Positions 1-8,906 of a stretch of 64,000 nucleotides of DNA are shown piece after piece. The translations under genes were made by a program, and so were the position numbers. The stretch comes from Bacillota bacterium (GTDB lineage Bacteria; Bacillota; SHA-98; Ch115; JABLXJ01): the NCBI GenBank assembly GCA_013178125.1, contig JABLXJ010000054.1:1-64000 (forward strand), in the 5' to 3' direction. The notes under the pieces are model-generated. The model saw only the letters and a program-made list of their open reading frames with translations, had not been told where the DNA came from and ran no database searches. How positions within the stretch are numbered: the stretch's first letter is position 1; each line of letters opens with the position of its first letter.

Positions 1-894
1 GCCAGGAGCTCCAGTATCCGATTCCCGGTGGGGGCCGTGGTCTTCACTCCCCCAGCTACCACCATGTGGCTGCCCTCAGTTTCTAAGGCCTTCCGTACCC
101 TTCGTTGCAATATCCGGTGTATCAAAAGCGCCAAGAGTAGAACATATGCCAGCGCCTCTATCCTGCTCTCCTTCTTCAGATAAATCGCATCAAGATATGT
201 CGGATCCTTCAGGAATTTAAAAGTTGTTTCTACCCCTATCTGCTCCTTATACTCCCGTAACACATCAGGAGGCTTCATTTGCAAATCATTCGTTATCAGC
301 ACAAAGCAGTTATTGCGTTCCCTTGCCCGCTTTACCGCAGACTCGCTGAGTGCCCCGATGACTGGCTGAATCCTATAGACTGTTTCCAGTTCCACAACTT
401 CGTCTTTCTTGGGCCGTCCCTGTTATGTCGGTATTCGCCATAGACGGAAATGGAGGTTGTGTCTGCGTGAATCCGGGTCAGCAGAATGTCCTCTATGGTC
501 AGAGCGTTTAACATGATGGTTGAGGTAACCTTCTTGGGATTAGCTTCAAAAAGCATATCCAAAGCCCTGGCAAGACAATCATCATTTAAGTCTTCATGAG
601 TAACTCCTTGACCCAGGAGATTCTCCGTATCCTGGAACTTGAAGAACCGTTCAACGTTGTAGAGTGGCGTTTTGCCGGCAAGGATGTTTATCACAAGAGC
701 CTTAATACGTATAGATGGAGGCAGCTTACACTGAGTCTCGTCCCAGCAAGGACAGAATCCAGAGTCTTACTGATCCCAAGGGCATCGAACAATGCCGAGA
801 TAAGAGGAGCGGGCCCAGCGTGAAATATCTTCAAGGATGGGACCATAGGAAACACCCCCGCCTCCATTGTACATAAAAGCAGGGGAAAGTACAA
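1..894 (-). pseudogene. Decayed IS1634-type (DUF4277) transposase, runs off the window edge
   Basis: Three reading-frame pieces on the minus strand give parts of one transposase. Positions 691-894 carry the N-terminal DUF4277-like start (GPAPLISALFDALGI). Positions 332-694 continue with TPLYNVERFF, a LNDDCLARALDMLFEANP stretch and HADTTSISVYGEY. In a different frame, positions 1 to about 385 give the C-terminal part (FVLITND, YKEQIGVETTFKFLKDP, RIEALAYVLLLALL). The junction near 390 jumps from the GEY motif almost directly to the C-terminal FVLITND region, so most of the catalytic middle (including a DDE residue) appears to be deleted, and there are at least two frame changes. It is a dead element. 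Family assignment is from motif recall; the frame breaks are seen directly. Confidence 0.8.
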
Positions 895-993
895 GTAAAT
901 ATATACCAGATAACCCTATAAGTGTATAATTGTCACTAAAATGTTTCATCTTTACATGCGACCTCAAAAAATGTCACCGCGCGCCCATGAGGG

Positions 994-1455
994 GTGCGAA
1001 ATGTACGTATCAGGTTGGGAACCGTGTCTCTTTTAGTTGGGCTTGACATTCAGAGTGGTGTAATCCACGGTCTTGTCAGGGAGCGCCACCGGAGCAGAGA
1101 ATTCATCGAGCTTCTGGAGAAGATTGATACATACTATCCCCAAGATTGGATCATCAAGGTTATTTGCGACAATCACTCTGCTCACATCTCCAAGGAAACC
1201 CGGGCCTATCTCAAAGGACACCAGGGACGCTTTGAGTTTGTTTTCACTCCTAAACATGCTTCCTGGTTGAACATCATAGAAGTGCTCTTTAGCAAGATGT
1301 CACGCACGGTCCTACGGAGCATCAGAGCAGATTCTGTTGAAGAATTCTGCAGACGGATTGAAACCTATTGGGCTCAACTAAATGAAGAACCTGTGGTATT
1401 CCGTTGGCGTTACGAGGTTGGACAGGTTGATGAAGACCTATCTGCCATAGGATAG
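994..1455 (+). pseudogene. IS630-type transposase, C-terminal fragment
   Basis: The 153-residue frame matches the DDE half of IS630/Tc1-mariner-like transposases: LGTVSLLVGLDIQSG, then the second acidic motif VICDNHSAH, then TPKHASWLNIIEVLFSKM with the third acidic residue, and a closing EEPVVFRWRYE. The upstream HTH half and the first catalytic Asp segment are missing; the region before 994 is the edge of the IS1634 remnant. It is therefore a truncated, inactive piece, probably joined to the neighbour by a rearrangement. No clear terminal inverted repeats could be paired. Confidence 0.82.
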
Positions 1456-1813
1456 CAGTATGACAATTTATTTGAGGAACGCTATACTAGTTATCCCTGT
1501 CTAGATTAAAGCTCCTAAATCCTTGCTCCTTCTGAGCCCAGTGCCGGATAGCTGTGGTAACATGCGGGATGTAAATGCCAGAAAGCCATGGGAGACCAAC
1601 TTAGTTCGCGATGGGCATGGGTTATGAATATAGACCGGACCGCAACTTGCATTAGGGGTTGTTGTTTTTTAAGCTACAAGCCATTATTATGAGCCATTAT
1701 TCCTCTTAAAGCTATTAATTTACAGAAGGAGGCGAGCCCTATGTACCAGGATGACTGCCTGGCCGCTATAGGGGTCACCTCCTAATTTGCTTCTACTGAG
1801 TTATTGCGGGTAG
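1456..1813. other. Intergenic: no conserved gene; SD-led 14-codon frame lying on a hairpin
   Basis: No recognisable protein is encoded here. On the plus strand a strong ribosome site (AAGGAGG at about 1726-1732) is followed at 1741 by ATG and a 14-codon frame, MYQDDCLAAIGVTS, ending at 1785. The same bases form an interrupted inverted repeat: CCCTAT (1737-1742) and CCAGG (1746-1750) pair with CCTGG (1758-1762) and ATAGGG (1768-1773). The hairpin lies just past the 3' end of the minus-strand thioredoxin reductase, but no T-tract follows in that direction, so a terminator is unproven. A truncated gene start, a leader peptide or chance all remain possible. Confidence 0.3.
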
Positions 1814-2824
1814 CTATGCGAGCGCATCTATATACTTCTCGGCCTCGACCGCCGCGATCGCTCCATCCGAAACAGCCGTGACGATCTGCCTGAGCCCCTT
1901 TTGCCGGACATCGCCGGCGGCAAAAAGCCCGGGCACATTGGTCCTCATGGCTTCGTCCGTGATTATATAACCGCGCTCGTCGAGCTTAACCTGGGGCTGC
2001 AGCCCGACCTGCGCTGGGCCGGGGTTGTCACCACCGGGTCCCCCCATAAGAAAGCCGGTATTCGGGCGACTCCCGACATATATGAACACCCCATCGGCCG
2101 GGAGCTCCTTGACCTCGCCGGTCTTTGTGCTGCGCAGGCGAACCCCCTCCACCCGGTTCTCCCCGGTGATCTCCCCGACAACATGGCTCCATTCAAAGGC
2201 TATCTTGGGATTCGCGAAAGCCCGCTCCTGGACGACCTTGGTCGCCCTGAGGGCATCGCGCCTGTGGACCACGGTCACCGCGCTCGCGAATCGCGTAAGG
2301 AATATGGCCTCCTCTATAGCCGAATCGCCGCCACCCACCACGATGACATGCTTGTCCCGGAAAAACGCTCCATCGCAAGTGGCGCAGTACGATACCCCAC
2401 GCCCCCTGAATTCTTCCTCGCCGGGCACCCCCAGTTTCATCGGTTCGGTCCCGGTAGCGACGATAACGGCCCTCGCTATCCGCTTGCCACCCGAGGTTAT
2501 GACGGCGAAAGACCCGTCCAGCTCTGACCCGCCCGGCCCACCAAGTCCACCTGGCCCCTCGAGTCCCGTTATATCAGCCTGCTCGATTTCGGCCCCAAAC
2601 TTCCTCGCCTGTTCCTCCATGCGCTGCATGAGGTCCGGCCCGGCTATGCTCTCCGGGAAACCCGGGTAATTATCTATATGAAACGTCGTGATGGCCAACC
2701 CCCCGATGGCACCCCGCTCCAAGACAAGCGTCCTGAGCCGCGCCCGCCCGCCGTAAATAGCCGCGGAAAGCCCTGCAGGCCCACCACCGACAATTATTAA
2801 GTCGTATAAGTCGTAGTCTTCCAA
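1814..2824 (-). CDS. trxB: Thioredoxin reductase (NADPH, FAD)
   Basis: Cytoplasmic flavoenzyme that passes electrons from NADPH to thioredoxin. The FAD-binding IIVGGGPAGLSAAIY lies at the N-terminus, the redox-active pair is in CATC (about residues 147-150), NADP binding is by GGGDSA and HRRDALRA, and the C-terminal FAD motif is PGLFAAGDV. The frame is open from a GTG at 2845, but GAGGTG sits six bases before TTG at 2824, which gives a normal N-terminus and is preferred (336 aa). Two Gly/Pro-rich inserts are unusual for this family: GPGGLGGPGG around residues 90-103, and MGGPGGDNPGPAQ before the last FAD segment. It stands alone in the same orientation as the two genes after it; no thioredoxin gene is in the window. 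Confidence 0.93.
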   Translation of the reverse strand: MEDYDLYDLIIVGGGPAGLSAAIYGGRARLRTLVLERGAIGGLAITTFHIDNYPGFPESIAGPDLMQRMEEQARKFGAEIEQADITGLEGPGGLGGPGGSELDGSFAVITSGGKRIARAVIVATGTEPMKLGVPGEEEFRGRGVSYCATCDGAFFRDKHVIVVGGGDSAIEEAIFLTRFASAVTVVHRRDALRATKVVQERAFANPKIAFEWSHVVGEITGENRVEGVRLRSTKTGEVKELPADGVFIYVGSRPNTGFLMGGPGGDNPGPAQVGLQPQVKLDERGYIITDEAMRTNVPGLFAAGDVRQKGLRQIVTAVSDGAIAAVEAEKYIDALA

Positions 2825-3067
2825 TATTATCACCTCTCTCTGCACCCAATTCTAGTATTTCCCCGGCCGCCAGGCAATACCCAAGCGCTACCCAGGACAA
2901 CAGGACAAAGCCTTAGGGAAAGACCTCGCCCCGGAAGCTAACCCCCAGATAGGATCCTAAATGTCTTAGACTCGGAATCAACTCTTGCTTAAACTTCGGT
3001 CAACCCTGATACCGCATGGAATATCTTACCATTAGACCCTGGACACCATACGAACATCCCAATCCCC

Positions 3068-4225
3068 TTAGTTTCCTTGCCGAATCGTGAAGCTCTCCAT
3101 GATCTGATCAAAGACATTCGTGCGCTCCCCGAATCCACTTTCAGGGTAAAGCACTATCGCCTCATAACCCCTGCTGCCATTCTGAACGAGCATGATGGTC
3201 TCGCGCCACGCGATGCCATCCCCATCCTGCCAACCCACAGAGGTTATGGCACCGGGGCAACCATCACGCGTCAGCGCCGCCGGCTCGCTGTAGAGCTTGT
3301 AGCCGGGCCATTCTTCCTTGCCCCTCCCGGTGAAGTCCTGCAGCTTCTCGAGCGGGGTCGTCTTATCGGCTGGGTCGATATCGTATGCGGCGACCTGGAG
3401 GTTCCCCCAGCCGCCTATCTCAACGAAAAGGCTCTCAGCCTGGTTATCGGTTTCAGTTTTCAGCCAGAGCGCCGGGACCTTGATCATGTACTCACCCGCC
3501 GGGTCGTTGAACTCCTTCAGGCCAAGCATTCTAAGGGTTAGAGCCGGCACACCGCCCTTCGGAGCCGGGCCATATGAAAAATCCTTGAATAGTTGCATCA
3601 TGGCTTCCCGCCTGCTATCGTAGATATCCCTGGGGGCGCAATATTGGACCGCATAATTGAGGCCCTCATGCTGCGCGTAAAGCCCGGCCTCTATGACATC
3701 GACGCCATCCTGATCCAGGTATTCATACTCAGTCAGGAAGCCCTGCACCCCTGCATTCTCAAAGGGCTTAGGATCGCTGATCACGGTGAACCCTTCCTGG
3801 CTCTCCTTTGCATAATCGAGAAAACTATCGACAAAGGCCTCGGCACTCGTCTCTCCCTGGTCCGGGTGGAGCACGTGGATGAATACAGCCTCCCCCTTCG
3901 CTGGCCCATAGAAAATCGTCGAAGTGATCGTCATCTCATCAACGCCCTTGTCCCAGCCCTGCGGCAGCTTTATGGTGAATCGCATCGCAGGGTCAACATA
4001 CAACCTCTGGAGCTCAGTCAGACCCGAGCTTGCACCTGCGCTATCTATGCTGCCGCTAGCGCTATCTATGCTGCCACCAGCCACACCGCTGCCGGCAGGC
4101 ACGGCATCGTCCGCAAAAGCCACCGCAGGGGCCCAAAACAGCGACACTGACAATGCCCCCAGCATTATGAACACTATAAGCGCTCCAAATCCGATCATAG
4201 CAGACTCAGATATCCTATACCGCAT
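3068..4225 (-). CDS. Secreted protein with two PsbP/DcrB-like repeats
   Basis: 385 aa. ATG at 4225 has AAGGGGA ten bases upstream. Residues about 10-38 form a hydrophobic signal (or anchor) ending AVAFADD, then a short Gly/Ser/Asp linker made of two copies of SIDSA(S/G)G. Two homologous halves follow. Each starts with F-T/M-I-K-(L/V)-P-x2-W: MRFTIKLPQGW and EYMIKVPALWLK. Each ends with a strand and helix resembling 'YEAIVLYPESGF...FDQIMESFTI'. This layout recalls the MOG1/PsbP/DcrB fold found in exported bacterial proteins of unknown role. No catalytic motif is visible. It is probably extracytoplasmic. Function is not known; the repeat is seen, the fold is inferred. Confidence 0.7.
   Translation of the reverse strand: MRYRISESAMIGFGALIVFIMLGALSVSLFWAPAVAFADDAVPAGSGVAGGSIDSASGSIDSAGASSGLTELQRLYVDPAMRFTIKLPQGWDKGVDEMTITSTIFYGPAKGEAVFIHVLHPDQGETSAEAFVDSFLDYAKESQEGFTVISDPKPFENAGVQGFLTEYEYLDQDGVDVIEAGLYAQHEGLNYAVQYCAPRDIYDSRREAMMQLFKDFSYGPAPKGGVPALTLRMLGLKEFNDPAGEYMIKVPALWLKTETDNQAESLFVEIGGWGNLQVAAYDIDPADKTTPLEKLQDFTGRGKEEWPGYKLYSEPAALTRDGCPGAITSVGWQDGDGIAWRETIMLVQNGSRGYEAIVLYPESGFGERTNVFDQIMESFTIRQGN
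4030..4080. repeat. 21-bp in-frame duplication in the secreted-protein linker
   Basis: GCGCTATCTATGCTGCC occurs at 4038-4054 and again at 4059-4075, a 21-bp period that duplicates seven residues (SIDSASG / SIDSAGA) of the linker following the signal peptide. Confidence 0.85.
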
Positions 4226-4456
4226 TTTTCGTATATCCCCTTTCTTCTTTTCCCTTTTTCCCTTACCTCTTCATCTTTCCCTTGCTCCGCCTGGAGTTCG
4301 GATGCCGTGGACGATTTGGGCAAGGCGTTCAGGGTCAAGCACAGACCAGTCTAGCGGCCAGCCAATTTTCGTGTAGACCGTTAGAACATTCGCCATGAAC
4401 CTTCAAAAACCTTCATCTATATGGATAAATAGGACATAAAATAAACGGGCTCCCCC

Positions 4457-5923
4457 CTATTCACCGCATCCGCCGGGTGGTGGGGGTGGGCGGGAGAGAA
4501 GCACGTCCACCTGAGAATGAGTCCAGGAGGTTACGCGAAGATGTTCCAGGGAATTGTGCGATGGTGTTGTTGGAAGATATGTTATGGCTGGGATACGGCC
4601 GGCAGCCCATCCCGGCGGCCCGCCATTCCCCAGCCTAGGGATCTCAGATGTCCTCGCTCCAGGTGCCCTCGGTGCGTGATTCCTGAATCGCGATTTTATA
4701 TATTCCAGGAACACCCTTAAAGGCGTCCTCCTGGCGACGCCCTCTCCCGCGATAAGGTCCACCCATGCGATCTCGTCAGCATCGTAGATCACTGCAAGGC
4801 GCCCGACCACGCTCCCCTTTCGCACCGGGGCCTCGATGTTCTCATCCAGTATGACCTTCTGCTGCAGGAGACTGCGTTCATTCTTCCGTATAATTACATC
4901 GAGGTCCCGCGCCGCAAGCAGTGGAACATCATGCTTCATCCCCTTCTCCACAGGGGTCTCGACCACCAACTTACCGGCCCTCACGATCGGAACAACGTCG
5001 AATTCATTGAACGCGTATTCAAGGAGCCGCGCAGAATCGCTCCACCGCGCGGCGCTGTTGAGCACGACCGATATGAATTGGCACCCCTTACGCGTAGCGG
5101 AAGCCACGAGGCAGTATCCGGCAGCAGAGGTTGTCCCCGTCTTTACACCATCAGCGCCATCGAAGCTCCACAGGAGGCTGTTTGTATTTGCAAGCATCCT
5201 CTTCTCCTTCCGCTCCTTGTCGCCCAGCTCGATCTCGGCCTCTCTGGTCCGGACGATCTCCGCGAACTTGGGGTATTTAAGACCATATCGCGCCATCAAG
5301 GCAAGGTCAAACGCGCTCGAATAGTGCGCGGGATGGTGGAGACCATGAGGGTTCCGAAACTGGGTGTGCCAGGCTCCAAGCTTCTGGGCCTTGACGTTCA
5401 TCATCTCCACGAAGGCTTCCTCTGAGCCAGCTATGTGCTCAGCAATGGCGGTACACCCATCATTGCCCGACCTCAACATGACGCCCTTCAGGAGATCCTC
5501 AAGGCGGATCTTATCTCCGGGTCTAAGCCAAAGGGATGACCCTCCGATGCTCGCCGCGCGCTTGCTAACCGTCACAATAGAATCCAGATCACCGTGCTCT
5601 ATGGCTAGAATCGCCGTCATAATCTTCGTGGTACTTGCAGGGGGGCGCCGCTGGTGCTCATTCTTGGCGTACAGGACCGTCCCCGTCCTACTTTCCATCA
5701 GGATCGCCGAAGCGGCGGAAATGTAGGGCCCGGAAGTATAATTCGGCACATATACAACCTCGGGGTAGCTGCGGGTTTGGGAATATCTCCTGGCGATGGT
5801 CCTTATCGAGAAATCCGGCCCGATAAGACTGCGCACAAGCGATATGAAGATAAGGCAAATGGTAGTCACAGAGATGAGCAACAAGGCGAGCAGGACCACC
5901 AGGGAGCGCCTGGGTATGAACAT
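4457..5923 (-). CDS. D-alanyl-D-alanine carboxypeptidase (PBP5/DacF type)
   Basis: Penicillin-binding protein that trims the terminal D-Ala of peptidoglycan stem peptides outside the cytoplasmic membrane. Residues 8-35 are a signal/anchor segment. The three S11 serine-peptidase motifs are intact: SxxK in ASTTKIM (S97, K100), SGN in RSGNDG (152-154) and KTG in DGVKTGTT (261-263). A PBP5 C-terminal domain follows. GAGGAG lies eight bases before ATG 5923, so this start is preferred over GTG 5932. Oddity: after the usual end (about VFLEYIKSRF) there is a roughly 75-residue Pro/Arg-rich tail ending in PPPPPGGCGE, in place of the amphipathic anchor helix common in this family. It may be an extension read into former non-coding DNA. 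Confidence 0.9.
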   Translation of the reverse strand: MFIPRRSLVVLLALLLISVTTICLIFISLVRSLIGPDFSIRTIARRYSQTRSYPEVVYVPNYTSGPYISAASAILMESRTGTVLYAKNEHQRRPPASTTKIMTAILAIEHGDLDSIVTVSKRAASIGGSSLWLRPGDKIRLEDLLKGVMLRSGNDGCTAIAEHIAGSEEAFVEMMNVKAQKLGAWHTQFRNPHGLHHPAHYSSAFDLALMARYGLKYPKFAEIVRTREAEIELGDKERKEKRMLANTNSLLWSFDGADGVKTGTTSAAGYCLVASATRKGCQFISVVLNSAARWSDSARLLEYAFNEFDVVPIVRAGKLVVETPVEKGMKHDVPLLAARDLDVIIRKNERSLLQQKVILDENIEAPVRKGSVVGRLAVIYDADEIAWVDLIAGEGVARRTPLRVFLEYIKSRFRNHAPRAPGARTSEIPRLGNGGPPGWAAGRIPAITYLPTTPSHNSLEHLRVTSWTHSQVDVLLSRPPPPPGGCGE

Positions 5924-6149
5924 GATCGCCACTCCTCGTATGCATTAGAAAACCCGTTTCGCCGGCCCGAACCACAGCCCCACGGCAGGGAATGATTGGC
6001 CGGTGAGATGGAAAGCAAGAAACAATAGAAGAGCCAGAAGGACCCGCACCAAATCCGGTAGATCCAATTCTGATGTATAGATATTCCCTAGGCCTCCACT
6101 GCAGACCAGTAGAAAATCACCCACGAATTCAAACTTTAGTTGGAAGGAA

Positions 6150-6839
6150 ATGGTGGTCAACGAGGCGAATCATCCTCACCATGAATTCCAATTAATGGGG
6201 GTATGCATCGTGAGATTAAATTTCAGATTCGAAGGCTCCGACCTCGCTCGTAAACCTGAACCCGGACCTGGACTAGGGCACGCCTTTGTGCCCATGGCGG
6301 CAGCTCTCTCCTTCTCGATGGCTGCTATCCTCGTGGCTATCCTCATCCTGGTTGTACTGGCCCTCCCTGTAGGAGCGGCCCCGTCATCGAGTCAGACCAT
6401 GTCAGTCACATGCACCATTGCAAACGCGCTGGAGGCTTCATTTCCGGCAAGCATCAACCTGGGCGAATTAACGCCCTCGTCTACATTCTTTGAATCACCT
6501 GAGGGGATCATTACCGTCTGGAGCAACGCACCATGGGGCATTAAGATTAAATCCGATAATGCCGCTGGCCGGCTGGCGGAATGGAATGGTACGAGTTACG
6601 TATCGCCGGGCGGCAAGACCCTCGCGCAACCCATCGAATGGAGAGGACCGGCCGGTGATTATATCCCCCTCTCGGGCACTGAGGCTTCAATCGTGACCGG
6701 GCAGGCGCCCACACCGGATACAGGGCAAACTATTGCCATACGCTTCAGACAGCACGTGACCTATTCCGACGCACCGCTCGGCACCGCAGGCAACAAGTAC
6801 CGTATAGCTGTCATCCTGACCGCAAGTCAGGGTTACTGA
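6150..6839 (+). CDS. Small exported beta-rich protein, shares a module with the giant surface protein
   Basis: 229 aa as drawn. A membrane segment (about residues 49-75, SMAAILVAILILVVLALPVGA) is followed by a domain of roughly 150 aa. The domain has INLGELTPSSTFFESP, VWSNAPWGIKI, IPLSGTEA and a closing YRIAVILTASQGY. The same pattern (DFGELTPEGSPYIFP, LNGWSISTRA, VNLVYTASPGY) recurs at the start of the protein encoded at 8907-14393, so the two share one module. The short beta domain behind a signal is reminiscent of pilin or spore-coat-U-like subunits, but no family is recognised. The start is uncertain: ATG 6150 has a close GGAAGGA; GTG 6210 with GGGGG eight bases upstream is an alternative. 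It is first in a three-gene plus-strand operon. Confidence 0.6.
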   Translation: MVVNEANHPHHEFQLMGVCIVRLNFRFEGSDLARKPEPGPGLGHAFVPMAAALSFSMAAILVAILILVVLALPVGAAPSSSQTMSVTCTIANALEASFPASINLGELTPSSTFFESPEGIITVWSNAPWGIKIKSDNAAGRLAEWNGTSYVSPGGKTLAQPIEWRGPAGDYIPLSGTEASIVTGQAPTPDTGQTIAIRFRQHVTYSDAPLGTAGNKYRIAVILTASQGY

Positions 6840-6932
6840 GGTTATCAACTATCAACCCATTCTCTTCATTATCATTATCATTCAACTCATTCAACTCGTT
6901 CTCTGATTCTCTTGAGGAGGGAGTCAATCGCC

Positions 6933-8843
6933 ATGCGACATTTGATGTCTCACGTGACGCCTCACGCAGCTATTTCACCGGCGTATGGGCAGGCCCATAC
7001 GCGACCGCCGTCGTATGCCTACTCTGCTTCTTTCGCCTACTCCACACCAAGATTACATGAATTACATATTTGCTCTGCGCCAACGTTGCGCGCTCACCAT
7101 ATGCTAAAGCGGCACACTTACCCTGTGCGGGGGTTACACCCTTACTATGCCCATGCTTACCCTTGCCCTGCATACCGCATCCATATAATAGCTGCCCAGA
7201 CCACGGCTGCGCTGCTGGCCCTCGTGGTAGCTCTCGCGGCGATTGCGTTGTGCCCGGGCGGCCTGGGGGGCAGCAGCAGTGCGGAGGCAGCCTCGATAGC
7301 GATAAACCCGGCCAGGATAGAACAGGTCGCGAAAGATGGGGATAAGCTCACGCCCATAGCTATTTCAAACCGTGGGAGCTCGAAAGTCCTTGTGCGTGTA
7401 TCGGTCGAGGAGGGTGGCCATGACTTGAACGGCATGCTCATCTCCAGACCCCTGCCGCGCCAGGTCCCGGCAATCCGCGGAGCCGATGGCATGGCAGGCG
7501 AGCTAGTTCGCATAACTGCTGGACCTCCCCGCGCCGGCGAACCCGCCCATGCAAGCGGCGTGTCAGCCCATGGCGATGGGCCCGCTCATCCAAATACACC
7601 CACCCTCGTAGTGGAACCTGAGCATTTCACGCTCGGCCCGGGGGAGACAAGGTTCGTTTCAGGGGTGATCAACATACCCAGGGGTTTCCGCGGTGGCTTC
7701 TATCCTGTCGTGGTATTTGAGTGCTCAGATATCCGGCCCGGGGACGGCGATAAAGGCGATAAGATAAATAGCCCAAATGCAAAGAATGATGCCCGGGGGG
7801 ATTTCTCCCCCATTTCCCGGGTCGCGGCAATTACACTGCTCACTGTTGCGGGATTCCGCGAGGCGGGCGGGAAGCCCGGTGGACCGGGGGAGCCAGGCGC
7901 ACCTGGCGAGCCGGATAGGCCAGATAGGTCGGATGGGCCGGATAGGCCGGGCGGACTGAACTGGCCAGGTGGGTCAGGGGAGATCACGGCCGTAAATATT
8001 ACGCAAGACTATGCGGGGGCGCCTGTGACCATAGTATACACGTTCAAGAATACAGGCAACATCCATGCTGTACCCGCAGGCTCAGTAATTGTGAGCACAG
8101 TCGACGGGACCAACCTCGCCAGCATACCACTCGAGCCGGCGGTCGTGCTGCCAGGTTACAGCAGGAACCTGACGGCGCGTTGGTGCCCGGATACCCTGGC
8201 CGCCGGTGAGTATTTCATCTACCCAAGGATCATGGTAGCGGCGAAGCAGATAACGGGGCCGCGTACAGCGTTCACGGTCATCCGTCCGTATGAGCTTGCG
8301 AGGCTCGCAGGGGAGATCGTGGAGCTGAAAATAAACCGTGGAGTCTCATTAGATGGGGAGCCGGCGCCGGCGGTCTCGGCCCTCTTCCATAACTCTGGAA
8401 ACCTGGATTTCAAGCCCAGGACAATCGTAGAGATTTACTCAAGAGGTGAACCCGGGGGCGAACCTGGGGCTCCGCCCAGGCTGATTCGCCGTAAGGAAAT
8501 AGGATCGAGGGAACAAAGCCCGGTAATCCCGGCTGGTGGCAGTTATCCAATCGAATGCTCGCTAATGGAGCTCCTGCCTGCCGGCTCGCCTGATCCCCCG
8601 GCCACTCCACCAGGGATAGAATCGTATACAGCGGTGGTCACAATTCTGGGCGGTGACAGGGTCGTAGCCGCGGCAAAGGTCGATTTCAAGCTCCGGGGCA
8701 ACGAAATCGCACTTGCTTCATCGTCACCATCATTACCACTGTCGCCTTTGTCATCGTCATCTTCGTCTCCGCCACCTGGTTCATCGTCATCTTCCTTATT
8801 GTCATCTTCTTCATCCGGCACGTCATCCGGCAAAGCCTTGTAA
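6933..8843 (+). CDS. Exported protein with PapD-like Ig domain and repeated Ig-type domains
   Basis: 636 aa. GAGGAGGGAG nine bases before ATG 6933 sets the start. About 85 residues rich in His, Tyr, Ala and Pro precede a membrane segment (TTAALLALVVALAAIAL), which is odd for a signal peptide. The exported part begins AASIAINPARIEQV and has a strand pattern like pilus chaperones and COG1470/NEW3-type domains (ISNRGSSKVLVRVSV, then VVEPEHFTLGPGETRFVSGV and a Y-P-V-V-V-F strand). Two further Ig-like domains start at NITQDYAGAPVTIVYTFKN and at LFHNSGNLDFKP. Between them is a collagen-like Gly/Pro tract (GGPGEPGAPGEPDRP). The C-terminus is a Ser/Pro run. The role is unknown; the context suggests assembly or display of the neighbouring surface proteins. 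Confidence 0.6.
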   Translation: MRHLMSHVTPHAAISPAYGQAHTRPPSYAYSASFAYSTPRLHELHICSAPTLRAHHMLKRHTYPVRGLHPYYAHAYPCPAYRIHIIAAQTTAALLALVVALAAIALCPGGLGGSSSAEAASIAINPARIEQVAKDGDKLTPIAISNRGSSKVLVRVSVEEGGHDLNGMLISRPLPRQVPAIRGADGMAGELVRITAGPPRAGEPAHASGVSAHGDGPAHPNTPTLVVEPEHFTLGPGETRFVSGVINIPRGFRGGFYPVVVFECSDIRPGDGDKGDKINSPNAKNDARGDFSPISRVAAITLLTVAGFREAGGKPGGPGEPGAPGEPDRPDRSDGPDRPGGLNWPGGSGEITAVNITQDYAGAPVTIVYTFKNTGNIHAVPAGSVIVSTVDGTNLASIPLEPAVVLPGYSRNLTARWCPDTLAAGEYFIYPRIMVAAKQITGPRTAFTVIRPYELARLAGEIVELKINRGVSLDGEPAPAVSALFHNSGNLDFKPRTIVEIYSRGEPGGEPGAPPRLIRRKEIGSREQSPVIPAGGSYPIECSLMELLPAGSPDPPATPPGIESYTAVVTILGGDRVVAAAKVDFKLRGNEIALASSSPSLPLSPLSSSSSSPPPGSSSSSLLSSSSSGTSSGKAL

Positions 8844-8906
8844 GGCGGCGTGGCAAAGGGCGCGGAAAAGAGCGCTTACGGCTAGTAGCAGACTGGAGGG
8901 CCTGGT

